The notes under the pieces were generated by a model. That model was not told the origin of the DNA. It saw only the letters and a program-made list of their open reading frames with translations, and did no database searches. Below, piece by piece: positions 15,170 through 22,309 of a DNA stretch of 64,000 nt. Each line of letters begins with the position of its first letter. Positions within the stretch are counted from its first letter, which is position 1. The translations under genes were made by a program, and so were the position numbers. The stretch comes from Rugosimonospora acidiphila (GTDB taxonomy: Bacteria; Actinomycetota; Actinomycetes; Mycobacteriales; Micromonosporaceae): the NCBI RefSeq assembly GCF_039543385.1, contig NZ_BAABJQ010000005.1, positions 310,001 through 374,000 of the forward strand, written 5' to 3'.

Positions 15170-16753
15170 CTACTCCATCGCGCCGACCAGCGTGCTGTCC
15201 GCGTCGCCCGCGCCGGCCGGCGCGTCCTGCGTCGGGGCGTTGGCCGAGCGCAGCGGCACGTGCTTGATGAACACCGCCGCGATCGGCACCAGGATCGAGA
15301 TGAAGACCGCCCAGAAGAACACGCTGGAGGTCGCCGTCGCGATCCCGTGCAGCAGGGCCTGGACCGTGCTGGTCGGCATCTTGTCCAGGGTCGACTTGGT
15401 CAGGCCGGTGACGCCGCCGCCCGAGGTCAGCTTGCCCGCCGCCGAGGCGCCCAGCCGCGAGGTGATGTCGCTCTTCAGGGACTGGTTGAAGACCGCGCCG
15501 AACAGCGACACCCCGAACGAGCCGCCGATCGACCGGAAGAAGGTGGCCGCGCTGCTGGCCACGCCGAGATCCTTCTGCGCCACGCTGTTCTGCGAGATCA
15601 ACATCGTGGTCTGCATCAGGAAACCCATGCCCGCGCCCAGCACCAGCATGTACAGCGAGCTGTCGGTCTTGCTGGAGTTGACGTCGAGCTGGGCCAGCAG
15701 CACCATGCCGGCCACCACGAGCACGCCGCCGAGCAGCGGGTACAGCCGGTACCGGCCGGTGCGGGTGATCGCCTGACCGGCGACCAGCGAGGTGACCAGC
15801 AGGCCGGCCATCATCGGCAGCAGCAGCAGGCCGGAGTTGGTCGCCGAGGCGCCCTGGACGGTCTGCTGGAACAGCGGCAGGAAGTTGATCGAGCCGAACA
15901 TCGTGAAGCCGAGCAGGAAACCGATCAACGCGCTCAGCGTGAAGTTGCGGTTGCCGAACAGGTGCAGGGACAGGATCGGCTCCGCCGCGCGCCGCTCGAC
16001 CAGTGCGAACGCGACGAGCATGACGACACCCACCACCACCAGGCTGAGCACCTGCCAGGAGCCCCACGCGTACTGGTTGCCGCCCCAGGTGGTGATCAGC
16101 ACCAGCGCGGTGATGCCGATGGCCAGCAGTACCGCGCCGGTCCAGTCGATCTTGTGCTCGGTCCGGTACTTGGGCAGTCGCAGGCGGGTGGCCAGCAGGA
16201 TCAGCGCTATCGCGCCGAGGGGCAGGTTGACGTAGAAGGCCCAGCGCCAGCTCAGGTTGTCGGTGATGAAGCCGCCGGCCAGCGGCCCGGCGACCATCGC
16301 GACCGCCATGACGGCCGCCATGAAGCCCTGGTACCGGCCCCGCTCCCGGGGTGGGACCAGGTCGCCGATGATCGCCATCACGCCGACCATCAGGCCGCCG
16401 GCGCCCAGGCCCTGCAGCGCGCGGAAGGCGATCAGCTCGTTCATGGTGTGCGACATCCCGGACAGCGCCGAGCCGACCAGGAAGATCACGATCGAGACCA
16501 TGAAGATGTTCTTGCGGCCGTACAGGTCACCGATCTTGCCCCAGAGCGGGGTGGAGACCGTGGTGCCGAGCACGTAGGCGGTGACCACCCAGGAGAGGTG
16601 GGTCAGCCCGTGCAGCTCGCCGACGATACGCGGCATGGCCGTGCTGACGATCATGTTGTCAAGCATCGCGAGCAGCATTGCCAGCAGGAGGCCGGGCAAC
16701 ACCACCATTACCTCACGCCGACGCACAGGTGCGGCTTCCGTTGTCATTGCCAC
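15170..16753 (-). CDS. MFS drug exporter, DHA2 (EmrB/QacA, 14-helix) type
   Basis: Proton-driven multidrug efflux protein of 527 residues with about 14 membrane helices. Motif D1 appears as LLAMLDNMIVSTAMPRI near residue 30, motif A as GKIGDLYGRKNIF near residue 72, and motif C as AVAMVAGPLAGGFI near residue 150. These place it in the DHA2 drug:H+ antiporter family. Substrates are not predictable. It is divergent from a TetR-family regulator across a 132-nt region with a large inverted repeat, the usual set-up for a ligand-inducible pump. Two ATG codons (MAMTTEA) are possible starts. Confidence 0.92.
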   Translation of the reverse strand: MAMTTEAAPVRRREVMVVLPGLLLAMLLAMLDNMIVSTAMPRIVGELHGLTHLSWVVTAYVLGTTVSTPLWGKIGDLYGRKNIFMVSIVIFLVGSALSGMSHTMNELIAFRALQGLGAGGLMVGVMAIIGDLVPPRERGRYQGFMAAVMAVAMVAGPLAGGFITDNLSWRWAFYVNLPLGAIALILLATRLRLPKYRTEHKIDWTGAVLLAIGITALVLITTWGGNQYAWGSWQVLSLVVVGVVMLVAFALVERRAAEPILSLHLFGNRNFTLSALIGFLLGFTMFGSINFLPLFQQTVQGASATNSGLLLLPMMAGLLVTSLVAGQAITRTGRYRLYPLLGGVLVVAGMVLLAQLDVNSSKTDSSLYMLVLGAGMGFLMQTTMLISQNSVAQKDLGVASSAATFFRSIGGSFGVSLFGAVFNQSLKSDITSRLGASAAGKLTSGGGVTGLTKSTLDKMPTSTVQALLHGIATATSSVFFWAVFISILVPIAAVFIKHVPLRSANAPTQDAPAGAGDADSTLVGAME

Positions 16754-16782
16754 GGGTACGCTCCCCCCGAGATCGTGGCCTG

Positions 16783-16854
16783 CTTACTTGACGGCCGGTT
16801 AGTACTTCTATCGTGTCGTACGGTAGGCTACGTACTAGCCGGCCGTCAAGTAAG
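16783..16854. promoter_or_regulatory. Two inverted TetR-type operator arms
   Basis: A 23-nt arm (16783-16805, core ACTTGACGGCCGGTTAGT) recurs in reverse complement at 16832-16854 with 22 of 23 positions identical. Each arm centres on CGGCCG and includes a TTGACG hexamer pointing inwards that could be a -35 element for each divergent gene. Binding of the TetR-family protein to both arms would shut both promoters. The 26-nt centre has TATC/TAGG-type -10 candidates. Confidence 0.7.
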
Positions 16855-16885
16855 TTTGCGGAAAGCCGAAATTCAGTGAGGAAGT

Positions 16886-17470
16886 ATGAGAGACCACTCG
16901 GACACCCGGGCCCGCATCCAGCAGGTGGCCCTCGAGCTGTTCACCGAGCAGGGCTATGAGGCCACCTCACTGAGAGAGATAGCGGAACGGCTAGGTGTGA
17001 CCAAGGCCGCACTTTACTACCACTTCAAGACCAAGGAAGACATTGTCGGCAGCTTGGTGCAGGACCGCATCGCGGCGCTCGAAGCGATGATCGAGTGGGC
17101 CGGCGCGCAGCCGCCGGGGCCGAGGCTGCGGCGGGAGTTCCTCGAGCGCTACGCCGAAGAGCTGCAACAGGGCCGGCACCATGAGCTCATCCGGTTCTTC
17201 GAGCGCAACCAGACGGCGCTGCGCGACCACCCGAAGAGCGCGCAGATGCGCGACTGCACCTTCCGCGTGATCGACCTTCTCACCGCGCCGGACGAATCGG
17301 TGGTGATGCGGCTGAAGGCGTCGATGGCGCTGCTCACGCTGCACGCGACCTGGTTCGTGCTGCAGGATCCGGCGATCACCGACGGGCAGCGCAAGGACGC
17401 CTCGCTGCAGGTCGCCCTGGAGCTGATCGAGACGGCCGCGCCGGCCCCGGCGGGCACGGGCCAGGCCTAG
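16886..17470 (+). CDS. TetR-family transcriptional regulator of the MFS pump
   Basis: A 194-residue regulator. The N-terminal TetR helix-turn-helix is clear: RIQQVALELFTEQGYEATSL, then LREIAERLGVTKAALYYHFKTKEDI, with recognition helix near residues 38-47. The C-terminal helical ligand domain is variable. It is divergent from the DHA2 pump and very probably represses it and itself through the inverted arms between them. The ATG at 16886 follows GAGGAAGT. The stop overlaps the stop of the converging acetyltransferase by 4 nt. Confidence 0.92.
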   Translation: MRDHSDTRARIQQVALELFTEQGYEATSLREIAERLGVTKAALYYHFKTKEDIVGSLVQDRIAALEAMIEWAGAQPPGPRLRREFLERYAEELQQGRHHELIRFFERNQTALRDHPKSAQMRDCTFRVIDLLTAPDESVVMRLKASMALLTLHATWFVLQDPAITDGQRKDASLQVALELIETAAPAPAGTGQA

Positions 17471-18027
17471 AGCCTGGCGTCGACCGGCAACTCCCGGCGC
17501 AGCGCCAGCAGCGTGATGCCGGGAACCGGCGCCCAGTCCCGCTCCGGCGTACGACGAAAGCCCAGCCGCTGGTAGAGCCGCTGGGCCGGGATGGCGATGT
17601 CCCGGGTGCAGATGACCACCGCACGGCAGCCCAGGCCGGCGGCCCGCTCCAGGCAGGCCCGGACCAGTGCCTCGCCCGCACCGCGCCCCTGAGCCTCGGG
17701 CGCGACGGCCAGGGTGCGGAACTCCGCCTCGCCCTCGGCGGACACCTCCGCCAGCGGGGTGCCGGGCAGCACGAAGGTCGTCGAACCCAGCACCGCACCG
17801 GTGTGCTCGTCGACCGCGGTCAGCACGGTGCCGTGCTCCGCCCGGCCCCGGACATCCGCCAGAAATGGCGCGTAATGCTCCGAGAACTGCCCGGAATCCC
17901 GGTACGCCTCGACGGACAGCTCGGCGATCTGCGGGTACTCCTCGGGCCTGGCGACCCGGACGACGACACTCGCGCCCGCCTCGCTCCGCCGCACCGTGTC
18001 GCGCTTGCCCAGCTGACTCTCGCTCAC
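17467..18027 (-). CDS. GNAT-family N-acetyltransferase
   Basis: A 186-residue predicted acetyltransferase. The acetyl-CoA motif is FRTLAVAPEAQGRGAGEALV near residues 107-126 and the terminal strand-helix has AQRLYQRLGFRRTPERDW. The substrate is unknown. The GTG start at 18027 (VSESQLG, within a GTGAGCGAG motif) overlaps the stop of the biotinyl-domain gene as GTGA, so the two are probably co-translated. The first 20 residues are an unconserved-looking extension before VVVRVARPEEYPQ. Confidence 0.85.
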   Translation of the reverse strand: MSESQLGKRDTVRRSEAGASVVVRVARPEEYPQIAELSVEAYRDSGQFSEHYAPFLADVRGRAEHGTVLTAVDEHTGAVLGSTTFVLPGTPLAEVSAEGEAEFRTLAVAPEAQGRGAGEALVRACLERAAGLGCRAVVICTRDIAIPAQRLYQRLGFRRTPERDWAPVPGITLLALRRELPVDARL

Positions 18028-18239
18028 GCGACGACGGCGATCAGGTCGCCCTCCTGGACCACGTCGCCCTCGTTCACGGCGATCTGCTGGACGGTGCCGT
18101 CGGACTCCGAAATCACCGGGATCTCCATCTTCATGGACTCGAGGATGACCAGCGTGTCGCCCTCGGTCACCTCGTCCCCGGCCGAGGCGACCACCTTCCA
18201 GACGTTGGCCACCATCTCGGCACGGATCTCCTCAGCCAT
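18024..18239 (-). CDS. Biotin/lipoyl attachment-domain protein (TB7.3-like)
   Basis: A 71-residue stand-alone biotinyl carrier-like domain. The acceptor lysine is Lys37 in VILESMKMEIPV, the ESMKME biotinylation motif, and the flanking GDEVTEGDT and NEGDVVQEGD turns complete the fold. The family includes the mycobacterial 7.3-kDa biotinylated protein, which lies beside rshA and sigH. The carboxylase partner, if any, is unknown. The ATG at 18239 is chosen by homology; the reading frame extends further upstream but that part looks non-coding. Confidence 0.92.
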   Translation of the reverse strand: MAEEIRAEMVANVWKVVASAGDEVTEGDTLVILESMKMEIPVISESDGTVQQIAVNEGDVVQEGDLIAVVA

Positions 18240-18466
18240 CGCCCGCCCCTCTCGCACCGTCGTCTCCGCCGATTGTGAACCCCGGCCTCCCCGCGTGGCG
18301 TCCGGTTTCCCGCCCCGAGGGTCGAGTCGTATCCAACCACGATCCGGTGACGATCGCGGCCACAACCCAGGCGCGCCGAGGTCAGTGCCGCCCTCGGCGC
18401 CCGGCACCCTGGACCGACCTTCTACCATTCACGGGATCGTTCAGCGCTTATTGCCAGGAGGTCATC

Positions 18467-18541
18467 ATGGCCAAGAAGTCCCGCAAGAAGAAGGCCCGCA
18501 GGAAGAGCGCCGCCAACCACGGCAAGCGCCCCAACTCCTGA
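18467..18541 (+). CDS. 50S ribosomal protein bL37 (24 residues)
   Basis: A 24-codon gene encoding a very basic peptide that begins MAKKSRKKKARRKS and ends AANHGKRPNS. This pattern (Lys/Arg-rich start, invariant NHGKRPN end) is that of bL37, the actinobacterial ribosomal protein first seen in mycobacterial 70S structures, where it sits in the large subunit near 23S rRNA. AGGAGGT is placed 5 nt before the ATG, an excellent ribosome-binding site. Such genes are often missed because of their size. It is transcribed divergently from the biotinyl-domain gene. Confidence 0.88.
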   Translation: MAKKSRKKKARRKSAANHGKRPNS

Positions 18542-18562
18542 CCGGTCGCGGCGTGCTCGGCC

Positions 18563-18579
18563 CGGGCGGCCTCCGCCCG
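18563..18579 (+). terminator. Hairpin after bL37 gene
   Basis: CGGGCGG-CCT-CCGCCCG, a 7-bp stem with a 3-nt loop 21 nt after the bL37 stop. Confidence 0.5.
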
Positions 18580-18680
18580 AGGTCGACGCCGTCCGCGCGG
18601 TTCCGTCCGGGCCGCCAGTCCGGCGGCCGGATCGACCCGCCGATGGTTCGCCCGTGTCGACCGTCCGGCCCCGGAAGCGC

Positions 18681-18700
18681 GGCCCCGGGATCCCGGGGCC
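18681..18700. terminator. Perfect 20-bp palindrome before rsrA 3' end
   Basis: GGCCCCGGGATCCCGGGGCC is a perfect 20-bp palindrome lying between the bL37 gene and the rsrA stop. It is a plausible terminator for the sigR-rsrA transcript, although it has no U-tract. Confidence 0.45.
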
Positions 18701-18766
18701 GGCTCGGGCCATACCTCACGATCGGTGATCGAGGACGAATGACGCCTCGTGCTCAGGACCGAGGAA

Positions 18767-19036
18767 TCACGCCTCGTGCTCGAGGACGACGATCTCGGAG
18801 AGCTTCGCGCGCAGCCTCTCCCGGAGGGACGACGGCGCGGTCTCCCCGCCGCAGCAGCGCGCGACCAGGGCCTTGACCTCCTGCTCGATGCCGTACTCCC
18901 GTAGGCAGGGCGAGCACTCGTCGAGGTGCGTTGTGATCACGCTACGGCGCGAATCGTCGCACTCAAGGTCCAGATACAGGTAGACCTCCGCGAGGACTTC
19001 GCGGCAGTCGGTCTCGTGCGGTTTGCCACAGCTCAC
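18767..19036 (-). CDS. rsrA: Zinc-binding redox-sensitive anti-sigma factor
   Basis: Binds and silences SigR in reduced cells; thiol oxidation forms a disulfide, zinc leaves and SigR is freed. The 89-residue protein has the ZAS motif HLDECSPC with His37, Cys41 and Cys44, plus Cys11, which are the positions known for the Streptomyces protein. Three more cysteines (Cys3, Cys26, and the CC pair near residue 60) are present. The GTG start at 19036 follows GGAGGTG within the end of sigR, 2 nt beyond the sigR stop, so the two are tightly coupled. Confidence 0.95.
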   Translation of the reverse strand: MSCGKPHETDCREVLAEVYLYLDLECDDSRRSVITTHLDECSPCLREYGIEQEVKALVARCCGGETAPSSLRERLRAKLSEIVVLEHEA

Positions 19037-19038
19037 GG

Positions 19039-19827
19039 TTACACCTCCCGCCCGACCGGCGCTTCCTCGGGCACCTCCGAGGTGCCGCCACGAGCGAAGC
19101 CCCGCTCGGACGCGTACCCCTCGAGCAACCGGCGGAGATTGCGCCGCCCGCGGTGCAGGCGCGACATCACCGTACCGATCGGGGTATTCATGATGTCCGC
19201 GATTTCCTTGTACGAAAAGCCCTCGACGTCGGCGAGGTAGACCGCGAGCCGGAAGTCCTCAGGCAGCGACTGCAGCGCGTCCTTGACGTCCGAGTCGGGC
19301 AGCCGGTCGAGCGCCTCGGTCTCGGCCGAGCGCAGCCCCGACGAGGTGTGCGACTCCGCCGACGCGAGCTGCCAGTCGGTGATCTCCTCGGTGGGCGCCT
19401 GCTGCGGCTGGCGCTGGCGCTTCCGGTACGAGTTGATGTAGGTGTTCGTGAGAATGCGGTACAGCCACGCCTTGAGGTTCGTGCCTTCCTCAAACTGGTG
19501 GAAGGCGGCATAAGCCTTCAGGAAGGTCTCCTGCACCAGATCCTCGGCATCGGCCGGGTTACGGGTCATCCGCAACGCGGCCGCGTAGAGCTGGTCGACG
19601 AAGGGCAGGGCGTCACGCTCGAACCGAACCCGCCGCTCGTCCGTCCGTTCAGCCTGTGCCAACCGCTCCGACCCCCTTGCCCGTCCCGCCGAGGATACGC
19701 CGAGCGCGGTGGCCAGGAAGCCAGGGCCGGTGCTCTGGTCGGCATCGGCGGGCCACTCGGGCGCGTACAGCAGCCGCCGTACGAGCCTGGCCTGGTCCAC
19801 CTCTTCCAGGCTGCTGTTCGTGCTCAC
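19039..19827 (-). CDS. sigR: SigR/SigH thiol-stress ECF sigma factor (long and short starts)
   Basis: Directs RNA polymerase to thiol-oxidative-stress genes. Region 2 is RMTRNPADAEDLVQETFLKA and FHQFEEGTNLKAWLYRIL; region 4 has YKEIADIMNTPIGTVMSRL. The full frame from the GTG at 19827 gives 262 residues. A TTG at 19662 (LAQAERTDERR, about where the Streptomyces SigR core begins) would give 207 residues; the extension is exactly 55 residues, the size known for the unstable SigR' form of S. coelicolor. A SigR-type promoter lies 48 nt before the long start. It forms an operon with rsrA. SigR controls the thioredoxin and mycothiol systems. Confidence 0.95.
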   Translation of the reverse strand: MSTNSSLEEVDQARLVRRLLYAPEWPADADQSTGPGFLATALGVSSAGRARGSERLAQAERTDERRVRFERDALPFVDQLYAAALRMTRNPADAEDLVQETFLKAYAAFHQFEEGTNLKAWLYRILTNTYINSYRKRQRQPQQAPTEEITDWQLASAESHTSSGLRSAETEALDRLPDSDVKDALQSLPEDFRLAVYLADVEGFSYKEIADIMNTPIGTVMSRLHRGRRNLRRLLEGYASERGFARGGTSEVPEEAPVGREV

Positions 19828-19874
19828 GGTTCCCCTTCCCGGACGTGCCGATGCCACACGTCTCCGGGGGAAAT

Positions 19875-19900
19875 AACGCGGCGTACCCGTCCCGCATTCC
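19875..19900 (-). promoter_or_regulatory. SigR-type autoregulatory promoter
   Basis: On the minus strand GGAAT (19900-19896), an 18-nt spacer and GTT (19877-19875) match the SigR/SigH promoter consensus GGAAT-N18/19-GTT exactly. The predicted transcript would start near 19868, about 40 nt before the long sigR start, so SigR should amplify its own longer form. Confidence 0.85.
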
Positions 19901-19987
19901 GGCATCCGGTCGGGCATCGGTCACCACGCCGGCTCCGACCTCCCCGGCCCCGTGCTGGGTCGGGACCGGGAAGGGCCTGGGAGAATT

Positions 19988-20006
19988 GTGAACCGCTGAG
20001 GTTCAC
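19988..20006. other. Inverted repeat upstream of sigR promoter
   Basis: GTGAACC-GCTGA-GGTTCAC is a perfect 7-bp inverted repeat between the hydrolase stop and the sigR promoter. It may terminate the upstream transcript or bind a regulator. Confidence 0.4.
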
Positions 20007-20056
20007 GGCCTTGCGGTGAGCCCATAGGTATCCGGGTTCGACAGACCCAACGACGG

Positions 20057-20710
20057 TCATGCCCAGCCGTGACGGACCAGCCAGCGCACCACGCAGTCGG
20101 CCACGGCGGCCGGATCCCGGCGCAGATCATGACGCTCGCCGGGGCGCAGGCAGACCTCGACGAGCGGGCCGGCCTCCGGTACCCCGAACGGATCCCGGTC
20201 GCCGTTGACCACCACGGTCGGCAGCCCGGTGTCCAGCTCCTCCGCCCGGGAACGCTCGGGCCTGCCGGGCGGGTGCAGCGGAAACGCGAGCGCGACGATC
20301 CCGGCCGCACCGGTGGCCGCGGCGGTGCGGCAGGCCACGCGCGCGCCACTGGACCGGCCGCCAACGATCAACGGCAGGTCGCCGCGGCGCCGGGTGCCGC
20401 CGGAGCGGCCGGCGCCGCGGCGCGAGGTACCGGCCGAGGGCACGGTCGAGCGCAGCGTCTCCACCACCGCCGTCCACGCGGCGTCGAGTTGCCGCGCCGG
20501 GGCCGGCGCACGACGTCCGGCGACCCGGTAGGGCTGAAGCACCCGGGCCACCGCGACGGACGCGCTGAGACACGCGTCACGAACCGCCACCAGGTCCGGT
20601 GCGTCCACGTCCCCACCCGCGCCGTGCCCGAGGACGAGCAGGCTGGCCGGCCGGTCCGGAACGTCCAGAACAACCCGTGCCTCGCCGTGCGGGGTAGGAA
20701 CGCTGATCAC
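20057..20710 (-). CDS. Alpha/beta-hydrolase-fold protein
   Basis: A 217-residue protein of the dienelactone-hydrolase/KANL3-Tex30-like alpha/beta-hydrolase group. The oxyanion segment LLVLGHGAGGDVDAPDL lies near residue 25, the nucleophile elbow is GGRSSGARVACR (central Ser near residue 125), and TVVVNGDRDPFG carries the acid residue. The catalytic histidine is likely in PGERHDLRR. A Gly/Arg-rich stretch precedes the elbow. The GTG at 20710 (VISVPTPHGEARV) is chosen, 4 nt after the WhiB-like gene's stop; a start 17 codons upstream would overlap that gene. The substrate is unknown. Confidence 0.72.
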   Translation of the reverse strand: MISVPTPHGEARVVLDVPDRPASLLVLGHGAGGDVDAPDLVAVRDACLSASVAVARVLQPYRVAGRRAPAPARQLDAAWTAVVETLRSTVPSAGTSRRGAGRSGGTRRRGDLPLIVGGRSSGARVACRTAAATGAAGIVALAFPLHPPGRPERSRAEELDTGLPTVVVNGDRDPFGVPEAGPLVEVCLRPGERHDLRRDPAAVADCVVRWLVRHGWA

Positions 20711-20714
20711 CGCA

Positions 20715-21320
20715 TCAGGATGCCACCCGCCGCACCAGATCCCCGTTGGCGCAACGCTCAACGCGCCGCTCGCCGATCAGCGGAAGCCGGGTGCGGTGCC
20801 CCGGCACCAGTTCGAGCACCCGGTCGAGCAGCGCCTGGCCCGCGCTCGCCTCGGAGCGGCTCGGGGCACGCTGCGCCTGGCCGCCCACCCCGGAAGCTCC
20901 GGCGCCGGAGCCGCCGGCAGCGGAACCCCCTCCGGACGGACTCCCGGCCGGGGCGCCCGAGACGGCCACTCCGCCGAGGCCGGCCGCGACCGGCTCCTCC
21001 ACCCGTGACTCCGTCCGCCACGCGACCAGCATCGCGCGCCGCTCACGCGGTGTGGTGGCGCCCCACACGCCGTGGCAGTCTCCAACCTCCAAGGCCCAGG
21101 CCAGGCAGGCTCCCTGAACGTCACAGGTACGACAGAGGGCGATCGCCGCGTCGGCCGGCTCGCTGGGAGCCGGGAAAAACGTCTCGGGATCGACACTCTG
21201 ACAGACACCCCTGGTACGCCAGGCATCATCGTGTCGCCGCTCGTTGAAGGCCCGAAGCAGTCTCGGGTCTCTCCGTGCGGCGGCAACCTCGTGCGGGCGT
21301 GGCATTCTCGCCCGAGTCAT
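20715..21320 (-). CDS. WhiB-family regulator with extended C-terminus
   Basis: A 201-residue WhiB-like protein. The cluster cysteines are Cys40, Cys63, Cys66 and Cys72 (GVCQSVDPETFF, ALCRTC, GAC), followed by the turn HGVWGATTPRERRAM, where GVWGG is replaced by GVWGA. After it comes a 55-residue Gly/Ala/Ser-rich linker and a 40-residue conserved-looking tail (LLDRVLELVPGHRTRLPLIG). The ATG at 21320 follows GGGGGAGGTGG. It is longer than WhiB1 or WhiB7 and I cannot assign a named subclass. The next gene begins 4 nt after its stop. Confidence 0.88.
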   Translation of the reverse strand: MTRARMPRPHEVAAARRDPRLLRAFNERRHDDAWRTRGVCQSVDPETFFPAPSEPADAAIALCRTCDVQGACLAWALEVGDCHGVWGATTPRERRAMLVAWRTESRVEEPVAAGLGGVAVSGAPAGSPSGGGSAAGGSGAGASGVGGQAQRAPSRSEASAGQALLDRVLELVPGHRTRLPLIGERRVERCANGDLVRRVAS

Positions 21321-21477
21321 CTACCCACCTCCCCCGTGGGTCCGGACTTGTTCAGCGGCGAGCATGGATTCGCATTCGCCGCTGCCGGCGCTGTGTTCTA
21401 CCGCACTATCGGGGCACGGGACAAGTGGCCAAACGGAGGCTGTGGAAAAATAGGCCGCTCAATTGCGCCGGAACCGC

Positions 21478-22251
21478 TCAAAAGAGCGTGAGATCTGTCG
21501 GCTCAACGTCGAAAACGCGCAGCGGCGTCACAACCACCCGGTCGATGAGATCCGGCCCGTCATTGCGTACGTCACCCACCGCCGGCCCCACCGGACGGAT
21601 CTCCAGTGCGTCCAGGAACGCGGCGGGCGGTACCGCGAGAAGCGACTCCGGTTCCATCGCCGAGTGTTCGTCCGGTCGCGCAGTGTCGTCACCGCGGCCC
21701 GACGCGACGGGCGCGGACAGCCACTGCCCCCACCGGTCGGGCGGCAACAGCAGCGGCATCCGGTCATGCACCAGCGCCAGGTCGCCGACCGCGGCCGTGG
21801 TCACCACGGCACAGGTGAGCCGCCCGGCCGACGAGGTCGCGCAGAGACCCGCGAAGGCCAGCACGCCCCCGTCGCGCGGGGTCATGAAGTACGCCTGCTT
21901 GCCCCGCCCGTCCTCGGTACGGCGCCACTCGTACCAGCCGTCGGCCGGAACCAGGCAGCGGTGCCGGCGGAAGGCCCGCGCGAAGGCGCCGTTGGTGGCC
22001 ACCGTCTCGGCCCGGGCGTTGATGCGCAACGGCTGGCGGCGGCCGCCGGCGGCCGGACCATCCGCCCAGGAGGGCACGAGGCCCCACCGAGCGACACTGA
22101 GCCGACGTTCGGGCTCGGACCGCACGATCGGTACCGGATCGGTCGGCGCCACGTTGTAGTCGGCCGCCAGCGCCTCGTCGGTTTCGTCGGCCGCATCGAA
22201 GATCGCGGCGAGGTCCGTCGCGTTGCGGGTGGTCGCGTACCGGCCGCACAT
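21478..22251 (-). CDS. SRAP/HMCES-type abasic-site processing protein (YedK family)
   Basis: Forms a covalent thiazolidine cross-link with abasic sites in single-stranded DNA, protecting them from error-prone repair. The 257-residue protein starts MCGRYATT; after Met removal Cys2 is the cross-linking nucleophile. NARAET (near residue 95), the glutamate in PADGWYEWR and the histidine in LVHDRMPLLL complete the active site. The ATG at 22251 is fixed by the need for Cys2. Its start lies 58 nt from the divergent aroA. The mycobacterial orthologue is also beside aroA. Confidence 0.92.
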   Translation of the reverse strand: MCGRYATTRNATDLAAIFDAADETDEALAADYNVAPTDPVPIVRSEPERRLSVARWGLVPSWADGPAAGGRRQPLRINARAETVATNGAFARAFRRHRCLVPADGWYEWRRTEDGRGKQAYFMTPRDGGVLAFAGLCATSSAGRLTCAVVTTAAVGDLALVHDRMPLLLPPDRWGQWLSAPVASGRGDDTARPDEHSAMEPESLLAVPPAAFLDALEIRPVGPAVGDVRNDGPDLIDRVVVTPLRVFDVEPTDLTLF

Positions 22252-22309
22252 GGCAACAAACCTATCGGCCCGTTCCACGTCCGGAACCGCGGGACGGCAG
22301 ACTGTACCC

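Noticed and set aside
13916..16879. Plus-strand frame of nearly 1,000 codons across the SIS and MFS genes
   Set aside because: Antisense to two genes with clear motifs and strong starts; His/Gln/Arg-rich low-complexity translation.
21441..21451. TGTGGAAAAAT resembling a weak DnaA box near the SRAP gene
   Set aside because: Isolated and poorly matching; no cluster.
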